From Gammaproteobacteria bacterium (lineage in GTDB: Bacteria > Pseudomonadota > Gammaproteobacteria > Steroidobacterales > Steroidobacteraceae), in contig VGTW01000007.1 in NCBI GenBank assembly GCA_016874555.1, positions 1-43,976 on the forward strand: a stretch of 43,976 nt of DNA. Direction: 5' to 3'. Of this stretch, positions 25,870 to 34,416 are shown piece after piece; position 1 is the first letter of the stretch, and each line of letters opens with the position of its first letter. The position numbers and the translations under genes are program-made. The notes beneath the pieces were generated by a model. The model saw only the letters and a program-made list of their open reading frames with translations, was not told where the DNA came from and ran no database searches.

Positions 25870-27708
25870 ATGCAGTACGCAGACACATTCGAGGTCATCG
25901 TGGTGGGTGGCGGCCATGCCGGCACCGAGGCTGCGCTGGCGGCTGCGCGCATGGGGCGACGGACGCTGTTGCTGACCCAGAGCATCGAGACCTTGGGGCA
26001 GATGAGTTGCAACCCGGCCTTCGGCGGGATCGGCAAGGGGCATTTGATCCGCGAGATCGATGCACTCGGCGGGGCGATGGCGGGGGCCATCGATCGCGCC
26101 GGGATCCAGTTTCGTACCCTCAATGCGAGCAAGGGTCCAGCCGTCCGGGCCACCCGTGCACAGGCCGATCGGCTGCTCTATCGGCAGGCCATCCGCTGCC
26201 TGCTCGAGAACCAGCCGAACCTGTCGCTCTTCCAACAAGAGGTGGCCGATCTCGTCGTCGAAACCGGGCGCGTCCGCGGGGTCGTGACGATCAGCGGAAT
26301 CCGCTTCGCCGCGCCCGCCGTGGTGCTCACCGTAGGAACCTTTTTGGCGGGGCGGATTCACGTCGGTCTGGACCACCATTCCGGGGGTCGCGCGGGCGAT
26401 CCGCCGTCCAATGCGCTGGCCGCCAGACTGCGCGAATTGCCGTTGCGGGTAGGGCGCCTGAAGACGGGTACGCCGCCGCGCATCGATGGTCGCAGCCTCG
26501 ATTACAGCGTCATGGCGCCGCAGTATTCGGACGAGCCGCTACCCGTGTTTTCATTCCTCGGGAGGGCCAATGAGCATCCTGATCAAGTCCCTTGTTTCAT
26601 TACAGCAACAAATGACCAGACCCATGCACTGATCCGCTTGGGCTGTGATCGCTCGCCGATGTTCACCGGCAAGATCGAAGGCGTGGGTCCGCGCTATTGT
26701 CCTTCGGTGGAGGACAAGGTCCATCGCTTCGCTGACAAGGACTCGCATCAGGTGTTCGTGGAGCCCGAAGGGCTCTCCACCCACGAGGTCTATCCGAACG
26801 GTATTTCGACCAGTCTGCCGTACGATGTGCAGGTCGAATTCGTGCGCTCGATTCGGGGCTTCGAACGGGCCCATATCACCCGTCCCGGCTACGCCATCGA
26901 GTACGACTTTTTCGACCCGCGCGACCTGCACGGCTCACTCGAAACCAAGGTCATCGATGGGTTGTTTTTCGCCGGTCAGATCAACGGTACGACGGGCTAC
27001 GAAGAGGCGGGCGCGCAGGGCATCGTCGCCGGCATTAATGCCGCACGGCAGGTCCGTGACCAAGCGGCCTGGGTACCCTCGCGGGCCGAGGCCTACCTAG
27101 GAGTACTGATCGACGATCTCATCACCCGCGGTGCCCCCGAGCCCTATCGCATGTTCACCAGCCGAGCCGAATACCGGCTGCTGCTGCGCGAGGACAATGC
27201 CGACCTGCGACTCACCGAGCAGGGTCGCAAGCTCGGACTAGTGAACGACGAACGCTGGACCTTTTTCTGTCGCAAGCGTGATGCCGCCGAGGCCGAGGTC
27301 GCGCGGCTCTCCGGACTGCGGACCAAGGGGGTCAGTGCGTTCGATCTGTTGCGTCGAACGGAAGTCGGTTACGACGACCTGCCGGGTCTCAAGGCCAGCC
27401 CCATGGCCAGCCTCGCCGCGATGGACGACCGGCTACCTGCCGCCGTCCGCTTGCAGGTCGAAGTACGGGCCAAGTACTCGGGATACATCGAACGCCAGCA
27501 GGACGAGATCGAACGCCAGCGCAAACACGAAGAACTCCCCCTGCCGCAGGATCTCGACTACGGCAACGTGGCAGGGCTCTCGAACGAAGTCCGGCAGCGG
27601 TTGGCGGTCGCTAGGCCCGACACCCTCGGCCAGGCCTCGCGCCTGCCGGGCATCACGCCGGCGGCGGTGTCAGTGCTGCTAGTCCACCTCAAACGCCGAT
27701 CGGCTTGA
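25870..27708 (+). CDS. mnmG: tRNA uridine-5-carboxymethylaminomethyl modification enzyme, FAD subunit
   Basis: With MnmE it installs the (carboxymethyl)aminomethyl group on U34 of several tRNAs. At 612 aa it is normal in length. The FAD-binding start [21 protein letters not shown] is at residues about 9-29, followed by the family blocks [33 protein letters not shown] and [15 protein letters not shown]. Later come [58 protein letters not shown] and the C-terminal helical part ending near [16 protein letters not shown]. It is usually linked to rsmG-parA-parB in this class; here the next gene is an opposite-strand DUF1838 gene. Its partner mnmE lies about 8 kb to the right. Confidence 0.97.
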   Translation: MQYADTFEVIVVGGGHAGTEAALAAARMGRRTLLLTQSIETLGQMSCNPAFGGIGKGHLIREIDALGGAMAGAIDRAGIQFRTLNASKGPAVRATRAQADRLLYRQAIRCLLENQPNLSLFQQEVADLVVETGRVRGVVTISGIRFAAPAVVLTVGTFLAGRIHVGLDHHSGGRAGDPPSNALAARLRELPLRVGRLKTGTPPRIDGRSLDYSVMAPQYSDEPLPVFSFLGRANEHPDQVPCFITATNDQTHALIRLGCDRSPMFTGKIEGVGPRYCPSVEDKVHRFADKDSHQVFVEPEGLSTHEVYPNGISTSLPYDVQVEFVRSIRGFERAHITRPGYAIEYDFFDPRDLHGSLETKVIDGLFFAGQINGTTGYEEAGAQGIVAGINAARQVRDQAAWVPSRAEAYLGVLIDDLITRGAPEPYRMFTSRAEYRLLLREDNADLRLTEQGRKLGLVNDERWTFFCRKRDAAEAEVARLSGLRTKGVSAFDLLRRTEVGYDDLPGLKASPMASLAAMDDRLPAAVRLQVEVRAKYSGYIERQQDEIERQRKHEELPLPQDLDYGNVAGLSNEVRQRLAVARPDTLGQASRLPGITPAAVSVLLVHLKRRSA

Positions 27709-27723
27709 GGGTAGGCGGTTAAG

Positions 27724-28845
27724 CTATTTGATATCCGGCGGGTAGCCGCGGCGGCCAAGCCCGGTCGGTGGACCTTTAGCCAAGGGCCGACGCAGCGCTT
27801 TGGCTGTCCACTCCTGACCCTCGATCTCCGGTGGAACGTCCATCGCAAAAGCACCCCAGGTCTCTACCCGCTTGTTGCTCGACTCCCAGCCGGGCGGCAA
27901 CGTCAGGTAGTCAGGTGCGTGCTTTTCGATGTAGGCCAGCACTTTCGGCGGAACCTCGGCGGTGCCGGGCAGACCTTTGTGTGAATGCATCCGCCCGAAC
28001 AGCATCGCGCCGCGCATATCCGGCGCGGCCTTGCCCATCAGCATCCACGGCCAACACTCCGAGAGTCGCGAGAACCCGGCGCGCATTCGTGCCGTCGGTA
28101 GACCGCGATCCTGCACCTCGGTTAGCGAGGCGAACATCGTGAAATGTTCCGAGGGCGTGATGCGCTTTCCGGTCGAGTAACTCGGCCAAGCCTTCGGGGT
28201 CACCGGATTGGTGTACTCGTGTGCGTAATCCCACTCGAGCATCAAATCGTCGCCATAACGTGAGAACGGCAGGCGAAAGGGATAGCGCCCATCGACATCC
28301 GGAAAGACCGTGCCTTCGTTCATCACGGTAGGAGAGTCACCCGCTGCGCCATACATGAACTTGGGTACTTCGGTCGTGATCGTGCCAGCAATCAAATCGT
28401 TGTAGAAGTGATAAACCTCGCAGCGCTCGCCGGTGATCGGGTTGTCCCAATACTCGAGAATGTCGCCCGTGCGCAGATCAGTGAAATAACCGGTCTCACG
28501 CGATTTGATGCGCAGCAAACCGCGCGGGTCATGCTCGGCGAGCATCACACCCGTACCGGTGTAACCGAACACCGGCAATAAGCGTTTGCCCGGCAACTTG
28601 AGATACATGAGCCCGTGAAACCCGCCGATGACGGGTTCGCCGTAGCCCGACCAAATCTTGCCGAAGGCGTAGAGGTTGTCGATGGGATTGGTGAAGTCGA
28701 GTGCTGGCGAGCGCGTGCCTGCCGCCACGCCGATCGCCACAGCCTGCGCGCTTATCATGTCGCCGCCGAGCAGACCGCCGCCCAGCATCGCGAGCGCTTG
28801 CCGGCGGCCGACCAATGCGTCCCTCAGCAACATCGACGAAGTCAT
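27724..28845 (-). CDS. DUF1838 family protein, Tat-exported
   Basis: A 373-aa protein that I recognise as DUF1838 (PF08894-type), a family without known function. The N-terminus has a twin-arginine signal: GRRQALAMLGGGLLGG, with the RR at about residues 14-15 and a hydrophobic stretch, cleaved probably after an Ala-rich site near residue 33. The mature part carries the aromatic-rich family blocks NPIDNLYAFGKIWSGYG, SRETGYFTDLRTGDILEYWDNPITGE, VYHFYNDLIAG, LPFSRYGDDLMLEWDYAHEYTNP and SYSTGKRITPSEHFTMFAS. The start is the ATG at 28845, with AAGGA at 6-nt spacing. Tat export suggests folding, perhaps with a cofactor, before export; that is inference. It is divergent from the MDR oxidoreductase gene across 59 bp. 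Confidence 0.85.
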   Translation of the reverse strand: MTSSMLLRDALVGRRQALAMLGGGLLGGDMISAQAVAIGVAAGTRSPALDFTNPIDNLYAFGKIWSGYGEPVIGGFHGLMYLKLPGKRLLPVFGYTGTGVMLAEHDPRGLLRIKSRETGYFTDLRTGDILEYWDNPITGERCEVYHFYNDLIAGTITTEVPKFMYGAAGDSPTVMNEGTVFPDVDGRYPFRLPFSRYGDDLMLEWDYAHEYTNPVTPKAWPSYSTGKRITPSEHFTMFASLTEVQDRGLPTARMRAGFSRLSECWPWMLMGKAAPDMRGAMLFGRMHSHKGLPGTAEVPPKVLAYIEKHAPDYLTLPPGWESSNKRVETWGAFAMDVPPEIEGQEWTAKALRRPLAKGPPTGLGRRGYPPDIK

Positions 28846-28904
28846 CGCGTATCCTTACTGACAGCAGTCAAAGAGGAGCGTCTTTCGCGAGATTCGTCTG
28901 CACC

Positions 28905-29915
28905 ATGAACATGATCAATCCTCAAGAATCCAACGTCCGTGTACTGCTCGCCCGTCGGCCGACGGGGGCGGCCGTTGCCGAAGACTTCAGCATCGTCGAG
29001 GAAGCGCCCGCAGCACTCGCCGACGGTGAGCTGCGCATCCGCGGTGAATGGTTATCGCTCGACCCCTACATGCGCGGCCGTATGAACGACGGTAAGTCCT
29101 ACGTGAAGCCGGTCGATATCGGTGCGGTCATGTGCGGCGAGGTGGTGGGTCGCGTAGTCGAATCGCGCAATGCCCAGTTCGCGGTCGGCGATCAGGTTGC
29201 CGGCGATCTCGGCTGGCAGACGCTCGCCATCTCGAACGGTCAGGGCTTGCGCAAGCTGATGCCGAATGTGCCCGCCGCGGTGCAACTCTCGGTATGCGGC
29301 ATGCCAGGCGTTACGGCCTGGTGCGGACTGTTGCTTATCGGCGAACCGAAACCCGGCGAAACCGTGGTGGTCTCCGCCGCCGCGGGCGCTGTCGGCAGCG
29401 TGGTCGGCCAGATCGCCAAGCTCAAAGGTTGTCATGTCGTGGGTATTGCCGGTGGCGCTAACAAAAGCCGCTATGTCGTCGATGAACTCGGCTTCGCCGC
29501 CTGCATCGACTACAAAGCGGGTCGGCTGCGCGAAGATCTCAAGGCAGCGACTCCGAAGGGCGTCGATGTTTATTTTGACAATGTGGGCGGCGATATCCTC
29601 GATGCCGTACTCGCGCGCATGAATCCATTCTCGCGCTTGCCAGTCTGCGGACTGATTTCGCAATACAGCGCCACCGAACTTCACGGTCTGAGAAACTTTC
29701 GCTCTGTGCTCGTCAACCGTATCAAGATTCAGGGCTTCATCGTATTCGATTTCCGCGAACACTACCCCCGCGCCATCGACGAACTTGCGACATGGCTCGC
29801 TGCGGGAAAGCTCAAATACCGCGAGACCGTTGCGCAAGGTATTCGCGCGGCGCCCGAGGCCTTCATCGGTCTTTTGAACGGTGCGAATCTCGGTAAGCAG
29901 CTGGTAAAACTTTGA
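28905..29915 (+). CDS. NADPH-dependent zinc-free MDR oxidoreductase (CurA/PTGR-like)
   Basis: A 336-aa medium-chain dehydrogenase/reductase of the leukotriene-B4 12-hydroxydehydrogenase/prostaglandin reductase/CurA group, which reduces the C=C bond of alpha,beta-unsaturated carbonyls. Seen: the N-terminal LSLDPYMRGRM block, GDLGWQTLAI, the hinge VCGMPGVTAWCGLLLIGEPKPGETVVV, the nucleotide motif AAAGAVGSVVGQIAKLKG, VDVYFDNVGGDILD, and RIKIQGFIVFDF near the C-terminus. The cysteine and histidine ligands of zinc alcohol dehydrogenases are absent. The start is the ATG at 28905. The nitrilase-fold gene follows after 25 nt with its own GAGGAA, so the two form an operon. The substrate is unknown. 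Confidence 0.9.
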   Translation: MNMINPQESNVRVLLARRPTGAAVAEDFSIVEEAPAALADGELRIRGEWLSLDPYMRGRMNDGKSYVKPVDIGAVMCGEVVGRVVESRNAQFAVGDQVAGDLGWQTLAISNGQGLRKLMPNVPAAVQLSVCGMPGVTAWCGLLLIGEPKPGETVVVSAAAGAVGSVVGQIAKLKGCHVVGIAGGANKSRYVVDELGFAACIDYKAGRLREDLKAATPKGVDVYFDNVGGDILDAVLARMNPFSRLPVCGLISQYSATELHGLRNFRSVLVNRIKIQGFIVFDFREHYPRAIDELATWLAAGKLKYRETVAQGIRAAPEAFIGLLNGANLGKQLVKL

Positions 29916-29940
29916 CGTCTTCAATCTCGAGGAATAACCG

Positions 29941-30996
29941 ATGACTGAGACACCGACCATGGTTCGTGCGGATGGCACTTACCCGGTTGTCGCGTTGCGC
30001 CAGGAGACCATCACCGTCGGCGTGGTGCAGACCCGCGTCAACGGCGTCGATGGGACAAACCCCGGACCCGGTTTGCGACGTAACATGGATTATTTTCTCG
30101 AGTCGATCGATATCGCACAGGGCTACGGCGGGCGTTGCGATTTGCTGCTGTTCCATGAGTTTCCGATCACCGGCTTTACCAACTGGACCCGCGAGCAACA
30201 TTACGCACTCTCCATTGAAGTTCCGGGGCCGGAAGTCGAAGAAATCGCCAAAAAAGCGGAGCAGCACAACTGCTATATCGTCTTCGGCACCTACGCTAAA
30301 GATCCTGTGAACTGGCTAGGGCATATCCTGCACCTGATGGTGATGTGTAAGCCAGACGGCAGCGTCGTGTCTCACTGGAAGCAGCGCAACGTACGCGGCA
30401 TGTTCCCGGGCTCGGAACAGTACACCTCGGTGATCTACGACGTATATGACCGTTTCGTCGAGATGTATGGGCTGGATGCGGTGATCCCGGTCGAGCGCAC
30501 CGATATCGGCAATATCGCGATGTCGGCGGTGCAGTTCGAGCCTGAACTGTTCCGCTGCATGGCATTCAAAGGCGCCGAGATCATTTGTCGAGTAGCGACC
30601 GGTGGCTTCGAGTGGGACGACATGAAGCTCACGTCGTACCACAATAGCCTCTACACCCTGATCACCAACAATTCGGTGTCAACCCACGAACGCAACCCGG
30701 GTTTCTTCGAGGACACTGGCTATGGCGGCCCCGGCCGTTCGTCAATCTTTGGTCCGCGCGGTGTGGTGCTGGCCAAGGCAGGCCCGTTCGAGACCCGCGA
30801 GATTGCGCGCATCCCGATCGCCGAGTTCCGTGCCAAGCATCGCATTCCCGATCTGCATTTGAGTCTCTACAAGCCGGTGCTCGATCAGTATGTCGAGCGC
30901 TACGCACCGAACGGTTACCTCGATTATCTCCCCAAAGACAAGCGCGAGGCCTTCCAACACTTCGTCAAGCGGGCGAAGTGGCAGCACTACTGGTAG
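29941..30996 (+). CDS. Nitrilase/amidase-fold protein with Ser at the catalytic Cys position
   Basis: A 351-aa member of the carbon-nitrogen hydrolase superfamily, closest in feel to aliphatic amidases. Two residues of the Glu-Lys-Cys triad are clear: E73 in LLLFHEFPITG and K147 in SVVSHWKQRN. The position six residues before the conserved Pro-Glu, normally Cys, is Ser195 in NIAMSAVQFEPELFR (codon TCG). The rest of the fold is present: AFKGAEIICRVATGGFEW, NNSVSTHE and GPGRSSIFGPRG. A GAGGAA ribosome site lies before the ATG. It forms a pair with the upstream MDR oxidoreductase. Either it is a non-hydrolytic or altered member, or it uses Ser; I cannot tell which. No ordinary nitrilase activity should be assumed. 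Confidence 0.85.
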   Translation: MTETPTMVRADGTYPVVALRQETITVGVVQTRVNGVDGTNPGPGLRRNMDYFLESIDIAQGYGGRCDLLLFHEFPITGFTNWTREQHYALSIEVPGPEVEEIAKKAEQHNCYIVFGTYAKDPVNWLGHILHLMVMCKPDGSVVSHWKQRNVRGMFPGSEQYTSVIYDVYDRFVEMYGLDAVIPVERTDIGNIAMSAVQFEPELFRCMAFKGAEIICRVATGGFEWDDMKLTSYHNSLYTLITNNSVSTHERNPGFFEDTGYGGPGRSSIFGPRGVVLAKAGPFETREIARIPIAEFRAKHRIPDLHLSLYKPVLDQYVERYAPNGYLDYLPKDKREAFQHFVKRAKWQHYW

Positions 30997-31023
30997 CACG
31001 CCGGTGTGGCTAGGCGGGCGCGC

Positions 31024-31446
31024 TCAGGTCGGTACCTCGGCGAGACCGCAGAGCGAGAACTTGCGACCGATATCGTGTTCGCGGAGCAGTGCGCCGGTTT
31101 CGACGTCGCGCTGCTGCAAGATGCCCTCAAAAAAATTGCTGAGCCAGAAGCGCGTCGGGTCCTGTGACAATTGCAGTCGCGACCAGCCGCGGCGCTCGGT
31201 AATATCATAGGTCTTGAGCTGCGAGCCGTCCGCCGCGAAGATCGCGGCGCCGTTGCCGGTCGCCATCAACACGCGACCATCCGGCGTGCATGCCAAACCG
31301 TAGGTTCCGCGCGGGTCGTCTGCACCCAGTACCAACAGATCATCGAGCTGCCGGCGTGCTGCGAGGTCGTAACGCATCACTCTGCGGCCGGTCTCGGACA
31401 CGTAAATCAGCGTCTGCCCATCCGCTGCGAGCGTCATGTGGGTCAC
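31024..31446 (-). pseudogene. C-terminal remnant of a beta-propeller (SMP-30/NHL-like) protein
   Basis: About 140 codons that read as the last blades of a beta-propeller: MTLAADGQTLIYVSETGRRV, GLACTPDGRVLMATGNGAAI and SNFFEGILQQRDVETGALL, ending in KFSLCGLAEVPT. Propeller enzymes of this kind (SMP-30/gluconolactonase or strictosidine-synthase-like) need about 270-350 residues, so more than half is missing. The upstream frame stays open only to a TAG at 31498-31500 and runs straight into the permease remnant on the other strand. A GTG at 31446 could start translation, but a stable fold is doubtful. I call it a truncated pseudogene with an intact 3' end. Confidence 0.6.
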
Positions 31447-31461
31447 GGCATGGAAGCGAAA

Positions 31462-31641
31462 CTTGCCGCCGTCGGTCTCCCGAGCACCAGCTGGGGACTA
31501 CTGATCTCCCAAGGCACGGCCACACTCGATACTGCACCGTGGCTGCTGCTGATTCCCGCCGGGTTTCTCGCAGCAACAATGTTCGCCTTCAATTTCATCG
31601 GCGACGGGCTGCGCGACGCGCTCGATCCCAGGTCTCGCTGA
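31462..31641 (+). pseudogene. C-terminal remnant of a DppC/OppC-type ABC permease
   Basis: The frame reads LAAVGLPSTSWGLLISQG and then TAPWLLLIPAGFLAATMFAFN, closing with FIGDGLRDALDPRSR. This is the typical last 55-60 residues of a dipeptide/oligopeptide ABC transporter inner-membrane subunit of the DppC type (family ending: NxxGDGLRDALDPR). Full permeases are about 280-300 aa, and nothing upstream in this frame continues the homology. The fragment therefore lost its 5' four-fifths, and it abuts the truncated propeller gene on the opposite strand. It is a decayed remnant, probably from a deletion or rearrangement. Confidence 0.72.
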
Positions 31642-31701
31642 CAGTCACGGCACGCAACTTGGGTTGTGCCAGAATCGATCCTAGTTCAGGGAGTTCGACT
31701 G

Positions 31702-32952
31702 ATGGCTCAAATATCGAATGAATTCACTCGCGGTTGGCGTCCCCTGCTCGCCGCAGGCATCGGGACCGGCGCAGGCGTCACCGGTCTATCGTTCTACGGC
31801 TTCGGCGTCTTCGTGCTGCCGCTGGTTGCGGCCTTTGGCTGGACGCGCGGCGAAGTCTCTGCGGCTGCCAGCTTCCTCATTTTGGGCTCAGCCATCACTG
31901 CGCCCATCGTTGGCTCGGTCATCGATCGCTTCGGAACGCGTCGCGTCGGCATCGTGTCGCTGCTGGCTCTGGCTGCAGCCTATGCGGCACTGACCACGCT
32001 GCAGGGCTCGCTCGCGATGTTCTACGTATCATGGCTGCTATTGGCTTTGCTCGGTGGCGGCACCACCCCCGTCGTCTGGACGCGGACGGTCAATCTTTGG
32101 TTCGATCGCGGGCGCGGTCTCGCCTTGGGTCTTGCTCTCGCAGGGTCCGGCATCGCCAGCATGCTCGCGCCGCCGCTGCTCACGCGAGTGATTGCCGATT
32201 ACGGTTGGCAGACAGCGTATCTCGCCATGGGTGCGTTCCTGTTGATCGTCGCGACACCACTAGTGGCTTTGCTGCTCGATGAGCGACCTGCAGATCGCCT
32301 CGAGGCCAGCGATAAAGACTCGACCTCGTCGAGCCACACCTCGGCGGCGAGCGCCTTGCCTGGCGTAGAGTTTGCCGATGCGCGGCGCAGCGTCACCTTC
32401 TGGAAAATCGGCATCGGTTTTTTCTTTGTCTCGGCCGTCGTTGCCGCGCTCATCATCAATCTCGTACCGTTGTTGATCGACCGCGGACTGACGCCGACGG
32501 CAGCGGCAGCCACCGCCGGCATGATGGGTATCGCGGTGCTCATCGGGCGGGTGGCCACCGGATACTTGCTCGATCGTTACTCCGCCTCAGCGATCGCAGG
32601 CCTCGTGCTTGGCAGCTGTGCGCTAGGCTGCGTGGTGCTCGCCATACCCGATTCATCCGGCTGGATGCTGACGATCAGCGTGCTTTCGCTCGGTCTCGCC
32701 GCGGCTGCCGAGGTCGATCTCGTGGCCTATCTTTCCAGCCGATTCTTTGGTCTGCGCGCTTACGGCAAAATCTACGGTTGGCAGCTCACCAGTTTTTATC
32801 TTGGCGCAGCCGCCGGACCGCTTGCTGCAGGTTTGGCCTTCGATGCGTTCGGCAGTTACACACCGATGCTGGCGTTCGCAACCGCTGCTCTGCTCATGGG
32901 CGCCATGGTGATGGCAACGCTCGGTAAGCCACGCTACGCCGCTAGCGGCTGA
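31702..32952 (+). CDS. MFS transporter (monocarboxylate/OFA-like), paralogue of 19821-21107
   Basis: A 416-aa twelve-helix carrier. The start is the ATG at 31702 (MAQISNEFTRGW), with AGGGAG about 9 nt upstream; a longer frame from 31666 adds an unlikely N-terminus. Motif A reads GSVIDRFGTRRVGI, the helix 4-5 block reads GGGTTPVVWTRTVNLWFDRG, and the C-terminal half has AAAAEVDLVAYLSSRFFGLR. Each block aligns with its counterpart in the carrier at 19821-21107. The central cytoplasmic loop (about residues 205-230) is Ser/Asp-rich. It follows the permease remnant by 60 nt and converges with the DUF4405-like gene. A carboxylate substrate is a family-level guess. Confidence 0.9.
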   Translation: MAQISNEFTRGWRPLLAAGIGTGAGVTGLSFYGFGVFVLPLVAAFGWTRGEVSAAASFLILGSAITAPIVGSVIDRFGTRRVGIVSLLALAAAYAALTTLQGSLAMFYVSWLLLALLGGGTTPVVWTRTVNLWFDRGRGLALGLALAGSGIASMLAPPLLTRVIADYGWQTAYLAMGAFLLIVATPLVALLLDERPADRLEASDKDSTSSSHTSAASALPGVEFADARRSVTFWKIGIGFFFVSAVVAALIINLVPLLIDRGLTPTAAAATAGMMGIAVLIGRVATGYLLDRYSASAIAGLVLGSCALGCVVLAIPDSSGWMLTISVLSLGLAAAAEVDLVAYLSSRFFGLRAYGKIYGWQLTSFYLGAAAGPLAAGLAFDAFGSYTPMLAFATAALLMGAMVMATLGKPRYAASG

Positions 32953-32959
32953 CGGAAAA

Positions 32960-33427
32960 TCAGTCGCGACGCTTGTTGCGAAAGTGAACGACGAACACGA
33001 CGATCGCGACGAGCCCCGTGATCCAGTGCGCAAGCGAAGTCCATGACCGCCACGCGTCACTGCCCAAGTAGTACAGAGCGCAACCACTGATCGTCAGCCA
33101 GACCAATACGCCGAACAGCGTACCGCCCGTCGGCTTGCGAACGCCGGCTTTCCAGCCGCGCACGACGTGATCGGACCACAAGCTACCGAATAGCCACACG
33201 GCTGCAAAAGAAAAGACGGCGTGTGCGATCAGCCACCCCTGTTGTTGCGGATGCGGATTGTCAAAACCGAAGGCATCAACCACGCGCACAAAATAGTGGA
33301 ATACGAGCCATACCGCTCCGGTCAGCCAGGTGCCGAACGCAACGCTGTGCAACACTCGCCGACGACCCGGCGGCAAGACGCCCGTGCGTACTGCGGTTCG
33401 CTGCGCATTGACCGACGCGTCACTCAA
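32960..33427 (-). CDS. Four-helix His-rich membrane protein (DUF4405/b-type cytochrome-like)
   Basis: About 155 aa with four predicted membrane helices: VAFGTWLTGAVWLVFHYFV, GWLIAHAVFSFAAVWLFGSL, GTLFGVLVWLTISGCALYYL and TSLAHWITGLVAIVVFVVHF. Histidines sit within or at the ends of helices 1, 2 and 4, a layout like diheme cytochrome b561/DUF4405 proteins. These often partner FMN-binding electron carriers. No ATG fits. The suggested start is the TTG at 33427, which overlaps the apbE stop (TTTGAGTGA), implying translational coupling with apbE. The heme-binding role is inference from helix and His placement. Confidence 0.65.
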   Translation of the reverse strand: MSDASVNAQRTAVRTGVLPPGRRRVLHSVAFGTWLTGAVWLVFHYFVRVVDAFGFDNPHPQQQGWLIAHAVFSFAAVWLFGSLWSDHVVRGWKAGVRKPTGGTLFGVLVWLTISGCALYYLGSDAWRSWTSLAHWITGLVAIVVFVVHFRNKRRD

Positions 33428-34349
33428 ATTGGTTACCCGAGATCCACCAGCCCTCTCTCGGCGAATAGAAATACGCGCTTGCATCGAATGCGGCAAGCAC
33501 CGACGCGGCCTGCTTGCCTTTGGCCAAGACCACTTTGGTGAGGGCGTCAGCAATCGCGCATTGCTTGGCAACCACGGACACGAAACCCGGCGCTACGGCG
33601 GCGGCATGATCATGCCCCAGGAAATGCACGGGGGTTTCCCCGGCCGCGCTGCTCGCGAGACTGCCGTTTTCGAGTTCAATGAAAGGTCGCGTATCGCGGG
33701 TGACTGCGGGACCGGCAAGTTCCGGAACTTTGAGGGCAATGAGGTGAGTGGTCGAGCCGCCCACTCGCAGATCACCACCGGCGTTGATTTGCCAACTCGC
33801 GGTCTCGGCCAAAGCCATTTCCGAGGCCGCAAGATCGACGGCAAAGCCCTTGGCAATGCCACCCAGATCGATCCAGAGGGGTCGTCTTATCCGCACAGTA
33901 TCCGGCGGCTCCAGGAGTACATCTGACCAACACGCCTCAGGATCGGGTGCGCGCGCATTTGTCTTGGACACATCAGCGTCAGTGTGAGTCGGCGGCGGCA
34001 ACATGCCGCGCGCGACCAGCAAGGGCGCCACGGTCACATCGAACACACCGGAAGAGACTTTGGAAATGGTGTGTGCAAGTTCAAGCACGGCGAATGTTTC
34101 CGGCGCCACGCGCACTGGGCGACCGGACACCGCCCGGTTCACGCGGGCAAGGTCACTGTCTGCGGAATGAAAGCTCATCAATGAATGCACACGCTCGATC
34201 GCAGCGAAGCCCTTGGCGATTGCGGTCTCAGCCTGTGCAGTCTCCAGCCCACGCACAGCAATGGTGACGAAGGTCCCGAGCAATGGCTGCGTCGATTCGC
34301 GTGCTGTGCCGAGCGGAACGGTACTGGTCGGGGTGGAGACGTTCCGCAT
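33420..34349 (-). CDS. apbE: FAD:protein FMN transferase (ApbE)
   Basis: A Mg-dependent flavin transferase that attaches FMN through a phosphoester bond to the Thr of (S/T)GAT motifs in FMN-binding domains. It is 309 aa from the ATG at 34349. Family blocks: LGTFVTIAVRG (about 24-34), FHSADSDLARVNR (60-72), SSGVFDVTVAPLL (99-111), WIDLGGIAKGFAVDLA (159-174), INAGGDLRVGG (188-198) and the metal/FAD region QCAIADALTKVVLA. Odd: no clear Sec signal peptide or lipobox is seen at this or the upstream in-frame start (34442), although most ApbE proteins are exported. Its likely substrate, the FMN-binding protein at 34769, lies on the other strand. It is coupled to the downstream four-helix membrane protein. 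Confidence 0.92.
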   Translation of the reverse strand: MRNVSTPTSTVPLGTARESTQPLLGTFVTIAVRGLETAQAETAIAKGFAAIERVHSLMSFHSADSDLARVNRAVSGRPVRVAPETFAVLELAHTISKVSSGVFDVTVAPLLVARGMLPPPTHTDADVSKTNARAPDPEACWSDVLLEPPDTVRIRRPLWIDLGGIAKGFAVDLAASEMALAETASWQINAGGDLRVGGSTTHLIALKVPELAGPAVTRDTRPFIELENGSLASSAAGETPVHFLGHDHAAAVAPGFVSVVAKQCAIADALTKVVLAKGKQAASVLAAFDASAYFYSPREGWWISGNQFE

Positions 34350-34416
34350 CCGGGAATGATATCTTCGGTCGTATGCGGGGCTGGGGTTCCTGACCTGCGC
34401 TCGATTGGAGGTTGTC

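Noticed and set aside
31171-31461. Long rightward frame upstream of the permease remnant as the N-terminal part of one real protein
   Set aside because: Only the last 60 residues resemble a known family; the rest is antisense to the propeller remnant and has no sensible composition or start.
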